DNA from: Nautilus pompilius
Lineage: Eukaryota > Mollusca > Cephalopoda > Nautilida > Nautilidae
Reading direction: 5' to 3'
DNA length: 64,000 nt
Assembly (NCBI GenBank): GCA_018389105.1
Contig: JACATO010000631.1
Location: forward strand, 1,178,001 to 1,242,000
Shown here: one piece after another, positions 36,268-51,200 of the stretch
Layout of the letters: each line of letters starts with the position of its first letter
How positions within the stretch are numbered: position 1 is the first letter of the stretch
Position numbers and translations under genes: made by a program
The notes under the pieces: model-generated
The model's input: only the letters and a program-made list of their open reading frames with translations
Told to the model about the DNA's origin: nothing
Database searches by the model: none

Positions 36268-39200
36268 TTTTTTTCTCCTGTTTTGTGGCCTTTCATCTAA
36301 TTTTGTTTATACATCAGATTTAAAATTTTTTAGGTGTAGTGATGCGTTTGTTCTTTTGGTTCGTGACATCATTGCTTGGTTTTTGATATCAGTATGTGGG
36401 CTAAAAATACTGCCAAATATCTGAATTTCAGCAGAACCTGTGGTGCATACAAAATACATCAGAGGTGTTCAAACAATACCTGGCTGGACACCATCAGGGT
36501 GAAAGCTATTTCAGTCGGGTTTCCTTTGAACACCCCTAGTATTGTTGCCTCGGCATCCAGATAAGCATTATATTGCATATCTTTCTATTGAATCATCAAG
36601 GAATTGTCCACACAACATTCTGGGTAAATAAATGCACTTGTTTGTTTCTAATTATGTTTATATAACACAATTTTTTAAATTCTTGTGTTTGTTTGTTTTG
36701 TTTTGTTTTTTTACTATGCAGGTGTCAGGGCTTGCGTGAAACATTGGCCAAGGCAACTCCATCCTTGTACTAATCATAAAGCAAACCTTCAGACTGAAGG
36801 AATATTCGGTGGATTGTTAATAATTTTGTTGCAACTTGTGTAAATATTAGGGATGTTCAAATGAAACTTGGCTGAAATAGCATCGTCCTTCTGGTATCTT
36901 CCCCTGGGGAGGGGGTGTGGCGTTTCATTTGAACAAGCACCTAGTAGAACCTTTGGACATCTTTCCCTAGTAGGTCGTGGGAAGACTATGGTGGAAGTAT
37001 GTTGTTGTTCTCTCTCTTTTTTTTTTTTTTTAAACAGTAGAAATTATTGCTAAGCTTGTAAGTTACTTTTCTGTTGTTGCTAGTTCACTGTGTCTACCAC
37101 AGCTGAATAAAATTAATTGGTTTCCCATTTATGGCATAAATACTGTGTAATATTAATGTCCTGTGCTGCTGCTGCTGCTATAGCAATCATGCTCTATCTA
37201 CATATACCATAATCAGGACCAGGAGAGGCCAGGCAGGTAGCTATGGTAACTGACCCAGTGCTCATCCCCCCCCCCCACTTCCCAAAGACACTACTGTATG
37301 ATACTATGAGGTGAGGGGTGTGGCTTTCTCTGGGGACCCTGACTATAGTAAATTTTTTAAAAAATCCTTTCATAGAAATAAGACTTATAATATGATATCT
37401 GTGAAATTAAACATTTTCTGTCACATTTAAAAGTAGTTTACACTATGTTTAACAAAATTACATAGGGTGGCACTTGCACATCTCTGTTTATTCACTTTTT
37501 GTGTTTGAGTGCAGCAGGACTATTTGTTGCCAAGAAAAATGATGGAGACCTGGTAAGGTAGACCACTAGAGCTAGTTGTTACATGGATAAGTTGTTATAG
37601 CAGCAGTAATTCCTAGTTAAATGTGTGGATGAGCTATAATCAGCACGCCTCATAATTGCAGCAGAAGTACTGTGTCTGTGCAGCCATGTAATAATGTGTA
37701 TGTCAGGGGCTGTAGATGTGTCTATGCCCATGTCATAGCAAGAGGCAGTCATATCGCATTATGTTATATATATATATATCTTTATGGATAAGGCTTAAAG
37801 ATTTATTTGATTGATTAGTAAATTCATCTGCAGCTTTTTAAGTCTTTTCTGAGAAAGAAAGCATGAAAGAGATGGAGAATGTTTTATGTCTATACATATA
37901 CTCGTGTCACATTGCATATCACTATGGGTTATGTGTGTAAGGTATTTAAAATGTTTTGATTACACATTTGAAAATATTTTTATCATAATTGTGTAGTATT
38001 TACCTGGAGTGCCTCACCAAACCAGGTAGTGGAAGCAGAAAGGATAAATAGACTACAGTTCTTTGTGCACAGAAGTTTTAATTAGTTTCTACCTGTGTAT
38101 TTATCTGAGTGATTTTACCAAGCAGTGGGGTAATTACAAGGTTATGACTTTAACAATGTGATAACTTGCCAATTACTTTATTTTACTCTCTTATTGCCCT
38201 GGTCTTCGTGGCATCTTCAGAAAGTTTATGTACCAAAACAAAGAAATGAAAGAGGTGTAAGTGGTTGGTTAAATAATTCTGGCAGAAGAAAAACAAACAA
38301 TACAAAATTTGCACAAAATTTTATACTATTTTGGCCTTTTTATGGTTTGTGTTGTGATAATATTAGGTGCAAAAAATATAGGGATTTTGAAGTTTTTTAA
38401 GTTATATTTTATAAAAAAAAAATTACTGTGAAAGGCCCACACAACTCCCTCTTTCCTGCCTGCTGTTCTCGGTTCTAGCCGACATTAATTGTCAGTTGCA
38501 GTGGACAATAAGGCGGCAATAGCATTACGAGTAACTGAACCGTAAACCACTACTGACTTAACATAGGAAACACACAAAAGATGTGCATTAACAAAAAAAA
38601 ATGCTTTTCTGTAACATCATATGGCCCTTGTCCAAAACAAGAAAACAAACTACATTGTGTAAAAATGTCAACTTAGATGCTACTTTACAGATGAAAAGAT
38701 GTGGGTAAGAATGTAGCCAACCTCACTTTTACAACAGCATGTCACGTAAATAGAGAATCTTTATAGTAGATGCAAAGCAGTGTCAGGCAGGATTTGTTTT
38801 GAAGTGGCAGGGCTGGCAGAGGGGAACATACATACATGCTGCTGTCAATTTTTTTCACCCTGATTGTTATAGCAGTGGATATGTAATGGTGCAGGGAGAG
38901 TTCATAATGTAACTGCGAAAGAGCTAGCTTTATCATTGTTTAAGGTGCCCAACTAGTTAGAAGTACCTGGATCAGATTGTGAGACTGACAGTCTCTTCAT
39001 CTACAATTGGCACTAAAGGTTTTTCATTCCAGAGTGACCATGTCATTGTATTCCTTAGGGCCAACAGAATAATTAAAGGCAACTATCAAGCCAGGTCCCC
39101 AGATCCTTAACCCATTGAGCATCTCTGGGATATTTTTAGTATAAGTGCAAAGCTCAGGAACTTACAGATCTAATGGCCTTGACTTGGATGTGGCCAGAAG

Positions 39201-42200
39201 TGGAAGTGCCAGGGTGGAGTGATCAGACATCATAATATTTAAAACATGCAGTAGTAGACATTGTGCCAGCTGTATATCATCCTAATGTGGTCACACCCTT
39301 ACTGATATGCCAATCATCATGCAATCTTTTTATTCCATATGGTGGTACTTGTAAAAATTATGATGCCATCTCTATTAAAATATAGTGATGAAATCCTTGA
39401 GCTAATTTTTAATAAATTGTTTATATTTATGTGTGTGTGTGTGTGTGTGTGTGCATGCATGCACGTCTTTTAGATAAACACTACCCAGTTGTTCTACCTA
39501 CCTAATAGATGCTGCTACATCAGCATATTTTCTTGTTTATAATAAATCAAGTGTGAATATTACTGCATCTTTTGTTGCATAAATACAGCAGATGATCACT
39601 GCTGAATGAAAAACCCTCAGAAGAAAAGGAAAATCTCATTTTCCATCAGGAATATCATTGACAGGATTTTTGCCAATGTTCACTGCATCATTTATGAACA
39701 TAGCGCACCTGTATGTGAAATATCTGTTTACCTGCGAAATGTTTGGAGAGCTTTGCTTTGTGTAAACGTTTCAAGCAGCAGGTCAGTACACTGTGACAAA
39801 GATATGTTTTTTGTGTGTGCGTACAAATATTAGCTTAGAAGCTCCAGAATCGAGATTTCAGCGCCCATCTACTGATATAGCAGCAGATCTCGTCAGCAGA
39901 AATTAAAACTGACCCTTCTCTGGAAGTCAGTGATATTCAGGCCGTTGAGTGTGGATATGTGCTGTCACTGTCATTGGAGGGGGGTTGTTCAGGCTTCTGA
40001 AAAATGTTAATTATTTATTTCAGGGAACAACAAGTAAAGTTCTGAATTAGTATATCAATAAAAACAACGCTTTATCTCTTCTTGAGAAATATCGAAGTTT
40101 GTTGCTCACTGATAACCAGAGAAGAGAAATTTAATGTAAAAATATATTTTTTAAATAAATATAGGAAATCTGCATCATTAAAAGATTTTCTTTGGAAATA
40201 TATATATATCAATACACTGACTAGAGTAGGAAATATTATGAATAGCATGGGATTTGGTTTTTTGTTGTTTTTGTTTTGCAATGCATCATTCTCATATGGC
40301 ATTGCATCTCCTCATCAAAATCATCTTTCAGTTTATTTCAACTGTCTTAACCGGAGTTGGAAAGTTTTATTTTTGTGCAAATCATTCCAGATTCCTGGTT
40401 TATGTTACAATTTGAGTATATATATCCAGATTTGGCAGCCCTAGTTTAAATCCCAGTTGTGACTGGCTGGTTTGGCTTACATCTCTGGCTTGTTTCTCAT
40501 TTTTCCATCAGCTGGCCATGTGGATTTTCTCTGAGCTCCCTGTTTTCCTTCCACATCTATAAGTGAAGAATCCTCACAGGGCCTTTCAACACACACACAC
40601 ACACACCACACACACATTTTGTTTGAAGAAGGCAACAGGAAAGAGCTCTCCTCCCTGGTATGGCTCAGCCATGGACAGAGTACCGATGATGATATTCACA
40701 TTCCACATTTCTAATGAAGCTGTGTTTGCAGTAGAAGGAGATTGAATCTCTCTCTCTATCACACACACACACACACACACACCTCACACACGCGCACGTG
40801 AAAATTAGACCAAAATATGCTTCAAACATACTCACCATTCTTAATTAGGCATTTTCTACAAACAAATGGAAATGTTATCCAATTGTTTTTATCCTGATGA
40901 CAAACTCTACCCATGTAAACATGGAGAGAACATTGGTTAAAGAAACAAAATTTTTTCTATCCCTTTTATCTATATCTGATAGATAAAACGTTTGCTGTGT
41001 GTCTGTTACCTATGTCATGAAGCTGATGGTTTTATGTAGGTAAATAATAATAAAATATTTAATATTGTTAATGTCTGTGAGACACGATGCTTAAATGATT
41101 ACTGACAAGCATGGAAATGTTAAGTATCTATTTTGGTCTAAGCTGTTGTAATTGGTGTCACGCAGAGATGCTTCCAGCAAAAGAATTTCACTGTTATCTG
41201 ATGAAATCACACCGACTTCTTATCTAATCTTTGAATTAATTCCTTTTATTGTGAAGAAATTTAATGTGCAAGTAAGAGTTTCTAGTGGGATTCCGAAGGT
41301 TAACAATAGTAGAATGTACAGACAGATGAAATAAACATATTTTAACATTAAAAGGAGTGAGAGAAGAAAAACTAGCTTAAACTTGATCTTTTCTTGATTG
41401 CCACCTTGTATTTGACAATGGCTGCTATTTCTTGCAATGTAAGGTTGGTTCAGTGAAAATAGATCAAGTTGAGTTTAGCCACCTGTGCACATGACTCCAC
41501 CTGGACACAATTATCTGAGACTATGGCGCATAGAGGTGCAATGTGCAGTTTTTAGTTATGCTTGGGACGGTAAAAATCCTACTACCACTTCTCTTACCTA
41601 CAGGAGGAAACTGTAGTACCCAGGGGAAACCCACATGGATGCAACAGTGCACTTGTTCTTTTAGTATCATTAAAACAGGTTGGTTGGTTTTAATTCATTT
41701 CAGTTTTATAACCTCTGCTCTCATAAAGAAATTTGCTTGTTTAAAACAGTTCAAATAAATTTGTTTTCTTTGTAATTGCTTACAAAAGTGTGTTTTTTGA
41801 CGTAATTTTGCAATAACATAAGATCCTAAAACTGTTGGTCGGTTGTTGGTTTCTGATTTTTTTTTTTAGATTCAAAGAAATTTTATTTAAATTTCAATTA
41901 GTAACAAAAATTGATAATTTTTTTAAAATGAAAACTTATGGCCTTGAAGAATTTTAGCCAAAATTAGTTTACATTGAGACTGTGAGCCGGCTACCCAACC
42001 CTACTCCCTCTCTCTCTGGAGGGAGGGGGAGATAGGATTGTCCCAATGCTCTGACCAGTAGAAAGGTGTTTTCTCACCCAGAAATTTGGAGTCGAAAGAA
42101 TTTAGTGAAACAAAAGCATATATTTATCTTATTTACTTGTAGCTCCTTTCTTCACAGCACGCGTACCTGAAAATATAAGCTTTGTCGACGTAGCGCTCAT

Positions 42201-45200
42201 GAAAAGTTACTTATTTTAAAACTGTCCATTAGTAGGGGTGGCTGGCGGCTGATCTTCCGCACGTGTGGTCGGTCATCAGGGGGGACAGCGAGTTCACTTC
42301 ACTTCAACAGTCGGCAAAGTGAGTAGCCAAACGGAACGGTGGACCACTAACCAGTAAAGATGCATAGATTTGATTTGTGTAAATGGATAGCCAATGACAC
42401 TCAAATAGACCACTCTAGTCATATAATAAGCACATGATTACAAGCTACACTAGCAGACAGAACTTTCTCTGGCCTGTGTCTACAGACAGTCATGCGACAA
42501 GCAGGGGTCTACAGGCACTGATAGACATTGAAAAGGGAGGCTTATTTGGGCAGACTGTCCACATTAAGAAAAACCAAACCATAAAACAAATTTTAATATA
42601 CCTCCTGGATGCCTAAAGCCAACAAAATGGACTTTTTGTGCTGCAAAGAGAAGCATGTAAACCAAGCCCCAACAATCAGCATCAGATATCAGATGTGGCA
42701 GAACACGCAGGTGAACCATCTGACATTACTTCCAAGGCAGAGAAACAAGGGTGTGGCAAAAGAGTGACGAGACGTAAATCATTTCTCATCCCATGTAATG
42801 TCAGTTGTCAACTGGTATGAGCAACATACTGCCATGTCCTCCTGCCTTTTGAACAAATTTTTTTTTTTTTGATGATGATTATAGACAGCTGTCATGTGTT
42901 GGTGTTTAACATACGTGTCCATGAACCATCTGCAAGCTGCAACAATACGGTGGTTGTCTGTCATGATGTAGGGTGCAACTTCAGTTGGTGGTTTCTGAAG
43001 GAACAATAACTTCTGCATGATACGCCAGTATTCTCTGAGAAGGATTTTTACTTATGCCAACAGTTATCCGTCCAAGTTGGCACTATCTCTTTTTTTATGA
43101 AAGATGGTGCCCTTGCTTATGCATTGTAAAGATGGAAAGAAAGTCAGAGAATCACAACTCTGTCAGTAGCCTGGCCAGTCATTTAACATGAATGAGCATG
43201 TGGGTTATTCTTGATTGATCGCTGTCAAATCATACATATACTCACTTATGGGGCCTTTGTAACACAATTCTCTGCCAGAAATTGGCCATTATTGCACAGA
43301 CCAGGATTGCAGATCTTGTCCATGCAATGAGTCACCATACACACAAAAAAAAAAAAAAAAAAACTGTTAAAGCCAGCCATATTTTGCCAGTGCTCTCCAT
43401 GGTGGCAAACATAAGCTAGGATTCAGCAAAAAAAATAACCTCTCTGGTGTATTACCAGATGTTTTGCTGACATGTGACTGGTACATCAAAAGTTTATATA
43501 TAAACATTTCTATTTCTACATATGTGGGGTTTTTTTAATAGTCACATGCTTATATACTTATAAATATGTGTACTAGTAACTAAATTTGTGTGTGACACAT
43601 TGGTTATCTCTCTTTTTCCTGCTATAATCAGCAAAGGGAGGTGTTGCAGAATGCTACAAGAAAATTTATTCAGAAATAAGCTCAACTTAGCTATGTCAGA
43701 GTTAAGCTTTAGTTTGCACTAAAAGTCTGATAGCATGAAAGGAAAAACAAAATGGAAAATGTACCCTGACTGGGTGGGTATCTGAATCTGTGAAGTTTTT
43801 AGACTTTCTACAACCCAAACGTCTTGCCACCCCTGTGATTAATTATCATTTGATAAGCAGGAGAACATAAATTGACCTGTGGTATATATATATATATGTG
43901 TTGTGTGTGTGTTTGCTATCATTTTAACAGGTGGGATTTAACATAACATTCTTCTAATCACAATTTCTCCACCCATCTAGACAGACTGGAATTTCAGAAA
44001 ACTATTTGTCCTAGTGTTGTATGCCATAACTCTGCCAACTGACCTCCCCCCCCCCACACCACACACACACACCTCCTGATATCCTAGCCAGCTTGCCAAA
44101 CCCTTGGGCCTGAATGAGAAAAAGACTATTAACAATTTTGTTGTCGATTTAAAGTGATGTAAGCACTTGCTCAAATATCAAGTCAAGACAGTGCCTTTAT
44201 TTATCTTGCTTACTGGCTAACATCTATCACTGAGGCCATCTCTTTTCCCCATCTTGTTCCATTCCCCTCTTTTCTTTACTACCATCTTCTTTTCCTTTTT
44301 GTTACCAGAAACATCACATGTGTAGCTGACCTGTGCTTTGTCTTTTTCTTTTTTTTTTTTTTGTGGAGAGGGCAGTCAGCTTTGATGTGTGAAGCTGTTG
44401 AACCTGTTCCAAAGGATCTTTGATTCTCCTTGTCCCTAATACCTTTCCATTCACCTTTAACAAACCCTATCTGATATTTGGAGTCGCACATTAGCACGAA
44501 AGCTTTTCCTTTCATACAGAGGCAGCCAGACTGGTAGCATATTAAATATCAACTGGCTTCTTTCAATTTGAACTTTTTCTTCTTTCTTCTGTCCTGAGAT
44601 GTCCACACACCATTACTCAAAGTTCAGGCTTTCCATGATCTGGCTCTTCCTCTTTCACTCCTTCTCAAACTGATGAATAGGTATGTAGCAGCTTCCAATT
44701 AGCCGGCTCTTCGTTGACTCAAATTCATTTAATGGCTCAAAAACCATTCACATGGTTCATAGTCCAATTTTCAGCCTTTTAAACAACAGCAAACAGAGCT
44801 GGGGTTCTTGAACTCCTGGTTATTACAAGGGAAGTTCAGCCAACCATCACCTATTTCATTGTCACTGAAGTAGGGAAACACCATAGGTTTTTGGTGCCCA
44901 GTCCAAAACATTGTCTGGTGTCCACTGTCATTATGAATGACAATAATGGGCACCATTTACTGCCTGATTAGCTACAGACTTCTAACAAATGCAAGAAACT
45001 GCGTGAATATGTCTGTGAAGGAGACAAAAAGAATAAAATTCCTGACTGTGGTCTTCATGTTAAGAAAGAAAAACATGTCAGTAGCTACTGTACCTATCAA
45101 CTTTTAGGAAAAAATAGAGAATTAATCAAATTTGTTAAGTACTTGTTAGGTAGGTGTTTGTGGGTGTATTCTGCTTAAATGTTTGTTTCTCTGTGTCCAT

Positions 45201-48200
45201 CTGAATGTAGCTTGCTGCAGTTGTATTGGTTTTTTACTTTATCTAGAATTAAAATATCTACTTTTTTCTTTACATGTGTTCATTGACAGTGATATCTGCA
45301 GACTCTACAATAAAATAATTCTATTAGAATAAAGGAGGATATTTTGATGTAAATAGTCATGTGGCAAAAAATTTTTTTTAAATATTTTTGTTTTTGTTAT
45401 TTTTACATATAGAAAATTTCTAGTAGTCATATCTTTATCTTTAGATAATATAAATTGATTTATGTATGAAATATGGGTCCTCGGTTATAGCTATCAATCA
45501 GTCAGAAATTTATTTTGAAGCTAACAATGCCCAACCCATCAAAACTTTATCAGTATATACTTTTATTTCAATATACTTTTGTTTGACAATGAAATGAGGA
45601 AAAAAACAGTTATCTATCAAGTTCTTAACATATGATCATTGGCTACAGCATTATCTAGCAATACTAAAACATCTAGCTGATGTTGCTTTCATATAGTTCA
45701 CTTAAAGTAGGGAAAATCAGACATTAAATAAACATATGGAATAATTGCAACATTATTACAACTCTCTTTATCTTCTCATTTATGTATTTTAAATTAACCT
45801 AAAACTGGTTTATCTTTTAAGCAGCAGAGATTCATTACCCAGCTGACTTCACATTTTACTGCCAATCTGGTTTCCTTTTTGGCCATTCTAGGCCAATTCA
45901 GCTGCATGGGCTTGGAATTTTCTGGGTTTCAACTCCTTTGGTCCAAAAGGCAACAATTGGAGCTTCATTGTAACACCTGGCATTCTTCATTAATGAAATA
46001 GCAACATTTGATTCATCTTCTCTCTGTGGAGGTGTTCATTAACTGGCTATTCCATTGTTACATGGTCACAACAAGCAGAATGAAGGGAGTAGCATTTGCC
46101 ATTAGGAATAAATTTGATAAAAAATTCTATTTTAAAAGCCTCTTTAACCTGTTTGCCAATAAAATATATTAAATTTTAATTTTTTCCATTCTGTCTAAAA
46201 TATAAATTACTTAGTGTTATGGAACGACTTAAATATACAATCAGCAAGTAAATTCTATTTTACACAATCTTCACATTAACTACTGAATTTCTCATGTTTC
46301 CCAGAGAAAAATTTAATTTGTGAGGTCATCAGTATATCTAAAAAAAAGGATAAAGGATGCATTTCCATTGACCCTACAACAGAAAATCTTCTCAAAGTTT
46401 GGATTTTAATTTGAATTGCATGTAGATGTTTTTGGTGGTTTTCATATAAAAGTGGCAAATATGCAAGAAGTAAATATCACCTGTGTAAACATGTTAGGTG
46501 GTTCAGAACCAGTTTGGTATTTAGTAGGTCAATTGACTCATCTGCTTGCACCCAGGCACCTTTACAGGTTCATTCAAAACTTCATGTCTTTTTCTTAAAA
46601 CATTGGCCCTACAACTTGCCTGCTTGTATCCTGGATACTTCTGTACAGAAGCCATGCATGTTTTGCACATCTGTTTAATGTTTACTTTTATTTTAAACTC
46701 TCCCACTATAGAAACATTTCATTAAAGTGGCTATGTATGCAACCCAACTTTGGTTTCTATCTACCAATAAATTACAAACATCTTCCCACAATGCACCACA
46801 CTATGAAAACCCAGGATTAGGTTTTGATCATCACAGATTAACATTTAGTTATCAAGTCAAAAAACTTAAAGAAAGTCAAATACAAAACTTCACTGCAAAG
46901 AATTCATTCTACAAAATAAATAAATAAATAACTTAGTTACAAATACACAGCAGAAAAGGAATTACTCATGTGTCTACTTCTGAAGATTGGAAGACATTTT
47001 ACCAACTTCTACTCATAAGCAATCATGAATTTTTATAGTGTTTCATTGTGGGAAGGCTTTCTAAATTATCAGGAGATTTAAAAACATATTCAGATTCCAT
47101 ACACAGTCGCTTTAGCAATTTAAAATTCCTAAAAATGCATTGTAAAAATCATACATTAAATGCTTGCTAATTTTATTTGATAAATTTATAATCCTTTTTT
47201 GACTTTGATACATTATGCAGAAGCATAAAAGCTAACAACTTTTTGTATGCTTCTTCAGGGGCTGCAGATCCCTATTTAGATTACAAGGTAAGGATCATGT
47301 GCTTACATACTAAGTGGGTTTCACAACCATTTCTTGGCATGGGAGGGCCATGAGCAAAAATCCCTGCTGGAAATCTTTATTTTTAGATGTGAGTGGAACT
47401 AGAGTGCTCTAAGGAAACCCAAATGACCACCAGACAAAGGAGAAACTATGCCAAGAGGTAAGCCAGTCAGCTCCAACTGGGGATCAAACTCAGGCCTCCA
47501 GTACCCTAATCATTGAACCCCTGACTGCCCCATCTACTATTACATTTGATCAATGTGAGAATAATAGAATAGCCTGCATTTAGTAGAAAGATTACAAACA
47601 TTCAGGCTATTTAGTAAAAATAAACTATTTTGAAAGATTCGGTCGGAAGACATGTCTGGTCAGACCCTCAAGTATTGGCAGCAAGGTGTACTGATATGCA
47701 GTGCCAATATTCTTTAGAAGTACGCTGTTGTGCATTACACACCTCTCATGTGACAACTACACAAAAGGACCGGAATGAACCCATTCAAGCATTTGGATTG
47801 CCAGCTGAGAGCAACCTTTCGGCATCCAAACAATATGGTGGAATTAAAGGAAGCTTTTGCATAAATATGGCACCAGATTCTGATACAAAATCTCATTGAT
47901 TCTGTGTCAAACAGGATAGAGGGCGAGTTTGCACTGAAAATAAGTGACTCAACAAAGTACTGTCATAGAGAGTTTCACTAAATTTTGTCTATATATGTTT
48001 TTTTTTGCACTGAAATAACATATTGTCATAAATACAGGCTGCCAAATTATTATGGCAAGGTACTGTACTAGTATTATGCAATACTGTGAAAGTCTTGCTA
48101 ACTTATGATTATGTAAACCTTAAATGTTGGCAGGCAAGACTTTCAGAAATATTTGGGGAACGAACATTTAGGCGAATTAAGGGGAAAATTCGGCAGCACA

Positions 48201-51200
48201 ACAGAAAAAAGAAATGTGGGTTCAATTTCAAATTTCTGTTGCATTTTCACAGAAATTACCTTTTTTTTCCAAGCAGAATGGACCTCCAGTGTTTCAGGTG
48301 GGGGGGGGGCCTAAGGATACTTGATGATGCTGAAAATAGGATAACAATTAGAAATGGAATTCTTTTATGAGACTTGTTATACTTTGAGGTTGTTTTTGGT
48401 GGGGAGGATTGATGGTGTTGGTTAGGGTGTGTGTGTCTGTGGGTGGGGTTGTACACAGAACGAACCAAAGGTAAACGTGGTTATGACGTGTGAGAGGAGT
48501 GCACGGTATCCTGGTTCTGCCCACTTTGTCAGAACTGGGGATAATAAACCACCTAGAAGATCTGACTTTTAGTGAGACTGTGAAACGATAGACTGGGTCG
48601 GTGAAAGGCTAGAGTAAGGGTCCACCATGATGGCAGCGCTAGCCCACCCATTATCCGTTTCATAGATTTTGGTAGCTTCCCTTCAGAATTGTTTAACTAG
48701 CCAACTCCTGGAAACTACATCGGCATGACCGGTTGCGTTCTTTTTTCCTATCTTGGCTTAGCAGAAGAAAAGTGTTCAGCCCGTGATTGCCCTCCTAAGG
48801 TTTTGATCATCTCTGGGTGAATGCCACCCCCTTCATATTTGTCTACCTAATGCAGGCTTAAAGGAAGAGCTCCACAATGTTTTCAACTTATCACTACTAC
48901 ATAATGTTAGAAACTAATAATTATGTAGTAGATATCAACTTTAACATGTTAAAAATATGCAATACCTAACTTTTGTGGTAGACAGTCCACGATGATAGCT
49001 TCATAAAGGTATCTGTTGGTCTCCCAAGGTCTGACTGTTCGTTCTCATGGCTATCATTTTAATCACCTAGATACCTTCCGTATCTTAACACACCCAAAGT
49101 TAGACAACTCGGTCACTGTAAGCTCACACATCCCTCATATTTCTTGTGACAGCACATCAGACTGGACTCAAAAAGCCTGATAAATTCTCATATATGGTAT
49201 TAGTAGATGTCTCAAAAGTAAGACTTTGATTCTTAGAAATCCAAACCATTGTTTAATGGTGAGATTAATTGTTTGGTGTAGTCATTCTGTGCCTGGGAGA
49301 ATTTTTCTGTCTGTGGTATTCATGTCATATAGTTAAAATTCCAATTCTAGGCAATTTGGCATTTTTTAAATTTATCTTATTTTACCCCCCACTCTATGTT
49401 AATCTTTATTAAGAATCAAATGTAAATAGAGAAATAGTTGCAATTTGCTTTTATGGCCATAATCACATCCTTCTACCTTTAATAATTTTAGTTAAGCATT
49501 TCTTTTCAAACTCTTCTAATTAAGTAATTATCATATTACTACAGCTACTCCAATTCTAATTCTTGCCCACTGTTGATGGTAAGGCATTCCGTAAAAATGT
49601 ATTTATATTTCATTTATCTTTCATAATTGACATTAACGACCAAAATATCATTTTTACAGAACACTTACACGACATTTACTCTTTCAATTTAATGCAGTAT
49701 AAACACCATACAATTTTTTTTTATTGTTACGGCAGCCGTTAACACTTTGAAGACTCTGCTCATATGTCTACAGGGAATTGGTACTGACCCTGACAGAGTA
49801 ATCCCATAAACGTATAGTTCTAAGATTTTTCAGGGTCAGTACCAACTCCACATTAATATATGAGCATACTCTTCAAAGGGTTAAAGATGAATTTTTTATC
49901 CAGTGGAATTAAACACCTTGCAATCATCTACTAGTCAGTCCTTGGTGGCTCATGTATGGAAATGCAGAAGAATGGAACTGAAAGTGTTTGTGAAATCCAA
50001 TTTACCAATAACATGAAGAGTTCTCCAAAGCTTATTTTGCACATCATTTCAAAGTTTCAAATATATCCCCAGTTAGTATTTATCCATAATCTTCTTTTTT
50101 GCCAAGTCTTTGTCCTGGCTGAAGTCTGAGGATGCCTTGAGGTTATGAGCTGAGGAGCGGGAAGAGGTGTGTCAGGTATTAGGCCCTGCCAGTCAAGCAG
50201 GTGTGATTGGGGGTGCGAGCCAATCAAGAGTTACCCTGCCTGCATGAGGAATCCCCATCAGAACTCTTCATTTTTAGACACAAGGCAAAAAAAAACAAAA
50301 CAAAAAAATTGTGAAAGTTTTGAAGTAATTAATTGCTGTACTCTTGTGTGGTCTTTATCAGGTTGGCTGGTTTGGTTAAACAATGAACCATCTATTATTG
50401 TCCTTGTTATCAAAGCTGCTTAAAGTAAGTGACAACAGCTATCAAGCAGAATTGCTGGATACACAACCCCCACCCTAGCTAAATGGGCCCATTTTTCTTT
50501 CTCTCCAATCAGTAACCCTTACCACCAGGAAAACATATGGCAGGGTCAGCAAGATCTTTAAAAGGGGAAACTTGGTAATTTTTGTGCCAATTAAGTTGCT
50601 GGTCTCTTGTCAAATGACCTTCCCTTACAAAGCTGGGGTGTGTTAATTGTTGCACTGTGTTTTGATGTGATAGCCTTTGTCTACATGGAGTTCCTACCAA
50701 GAAAAAAGAGTAGGTACCAGCAACTAAAATAATGTGCAAAAATTAATTAATAATAAAGAAAAAATGTTGTAATACCGCAATAAGGTCGGGTATGGAAATT
50801 TGTAAATGTTTTTGGTTTATTCCAAACTTCTATCTTTTTAGGAAGAAGCATAAATAATTATTTTTGTTTTGTTCTTTAAACAACACACAGCATGATTTAT
50901 ATTTGCGGTGACAGGAATTCTATTACTGGTTCACACTTTGAAGGCTTCTTTCCTACTTGCATTGCAACTACTATACTATACCAAGTATTGCACTCTTAAA
51001 CCTAGACATTTTCATACAGGTTTGCAATGATTTTCTTGATTGCTGTAGCCATTGTACTGATATCTATAGTTACTTGCCTTATTCTAACATATAAGATGTA
51101 ATGAGTTCTTGTAGCCGCTGTACTACAGGGTGCCCCACAAAAAACCAGGAAATTTTAAAAGTCCAGATCTCAACATAATGGATTTTACCATGTGGGGTTT

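Noticed and set aside
33190-37785. CRISPR-like array from the evenly spaced repeats.
   Set aside because: These are microsatellites in eukaryotic intron DNA; there are no unique spacers between repeats.
42434-43018. Several adjacent 60-80 codon frames that might be a broken gene.
   Set aside because: No family motif could be named and the frames lie on both strands; a fragment of an IS630-type transposase around 43020-43200 was considered, but the match was too weak.
44279-44515. A processed pseudogene suggested by a poly(A)-like run on the minus strand near 44346.
   Set aside because: The upstream frame matches no known protein and no target duplication was seen.
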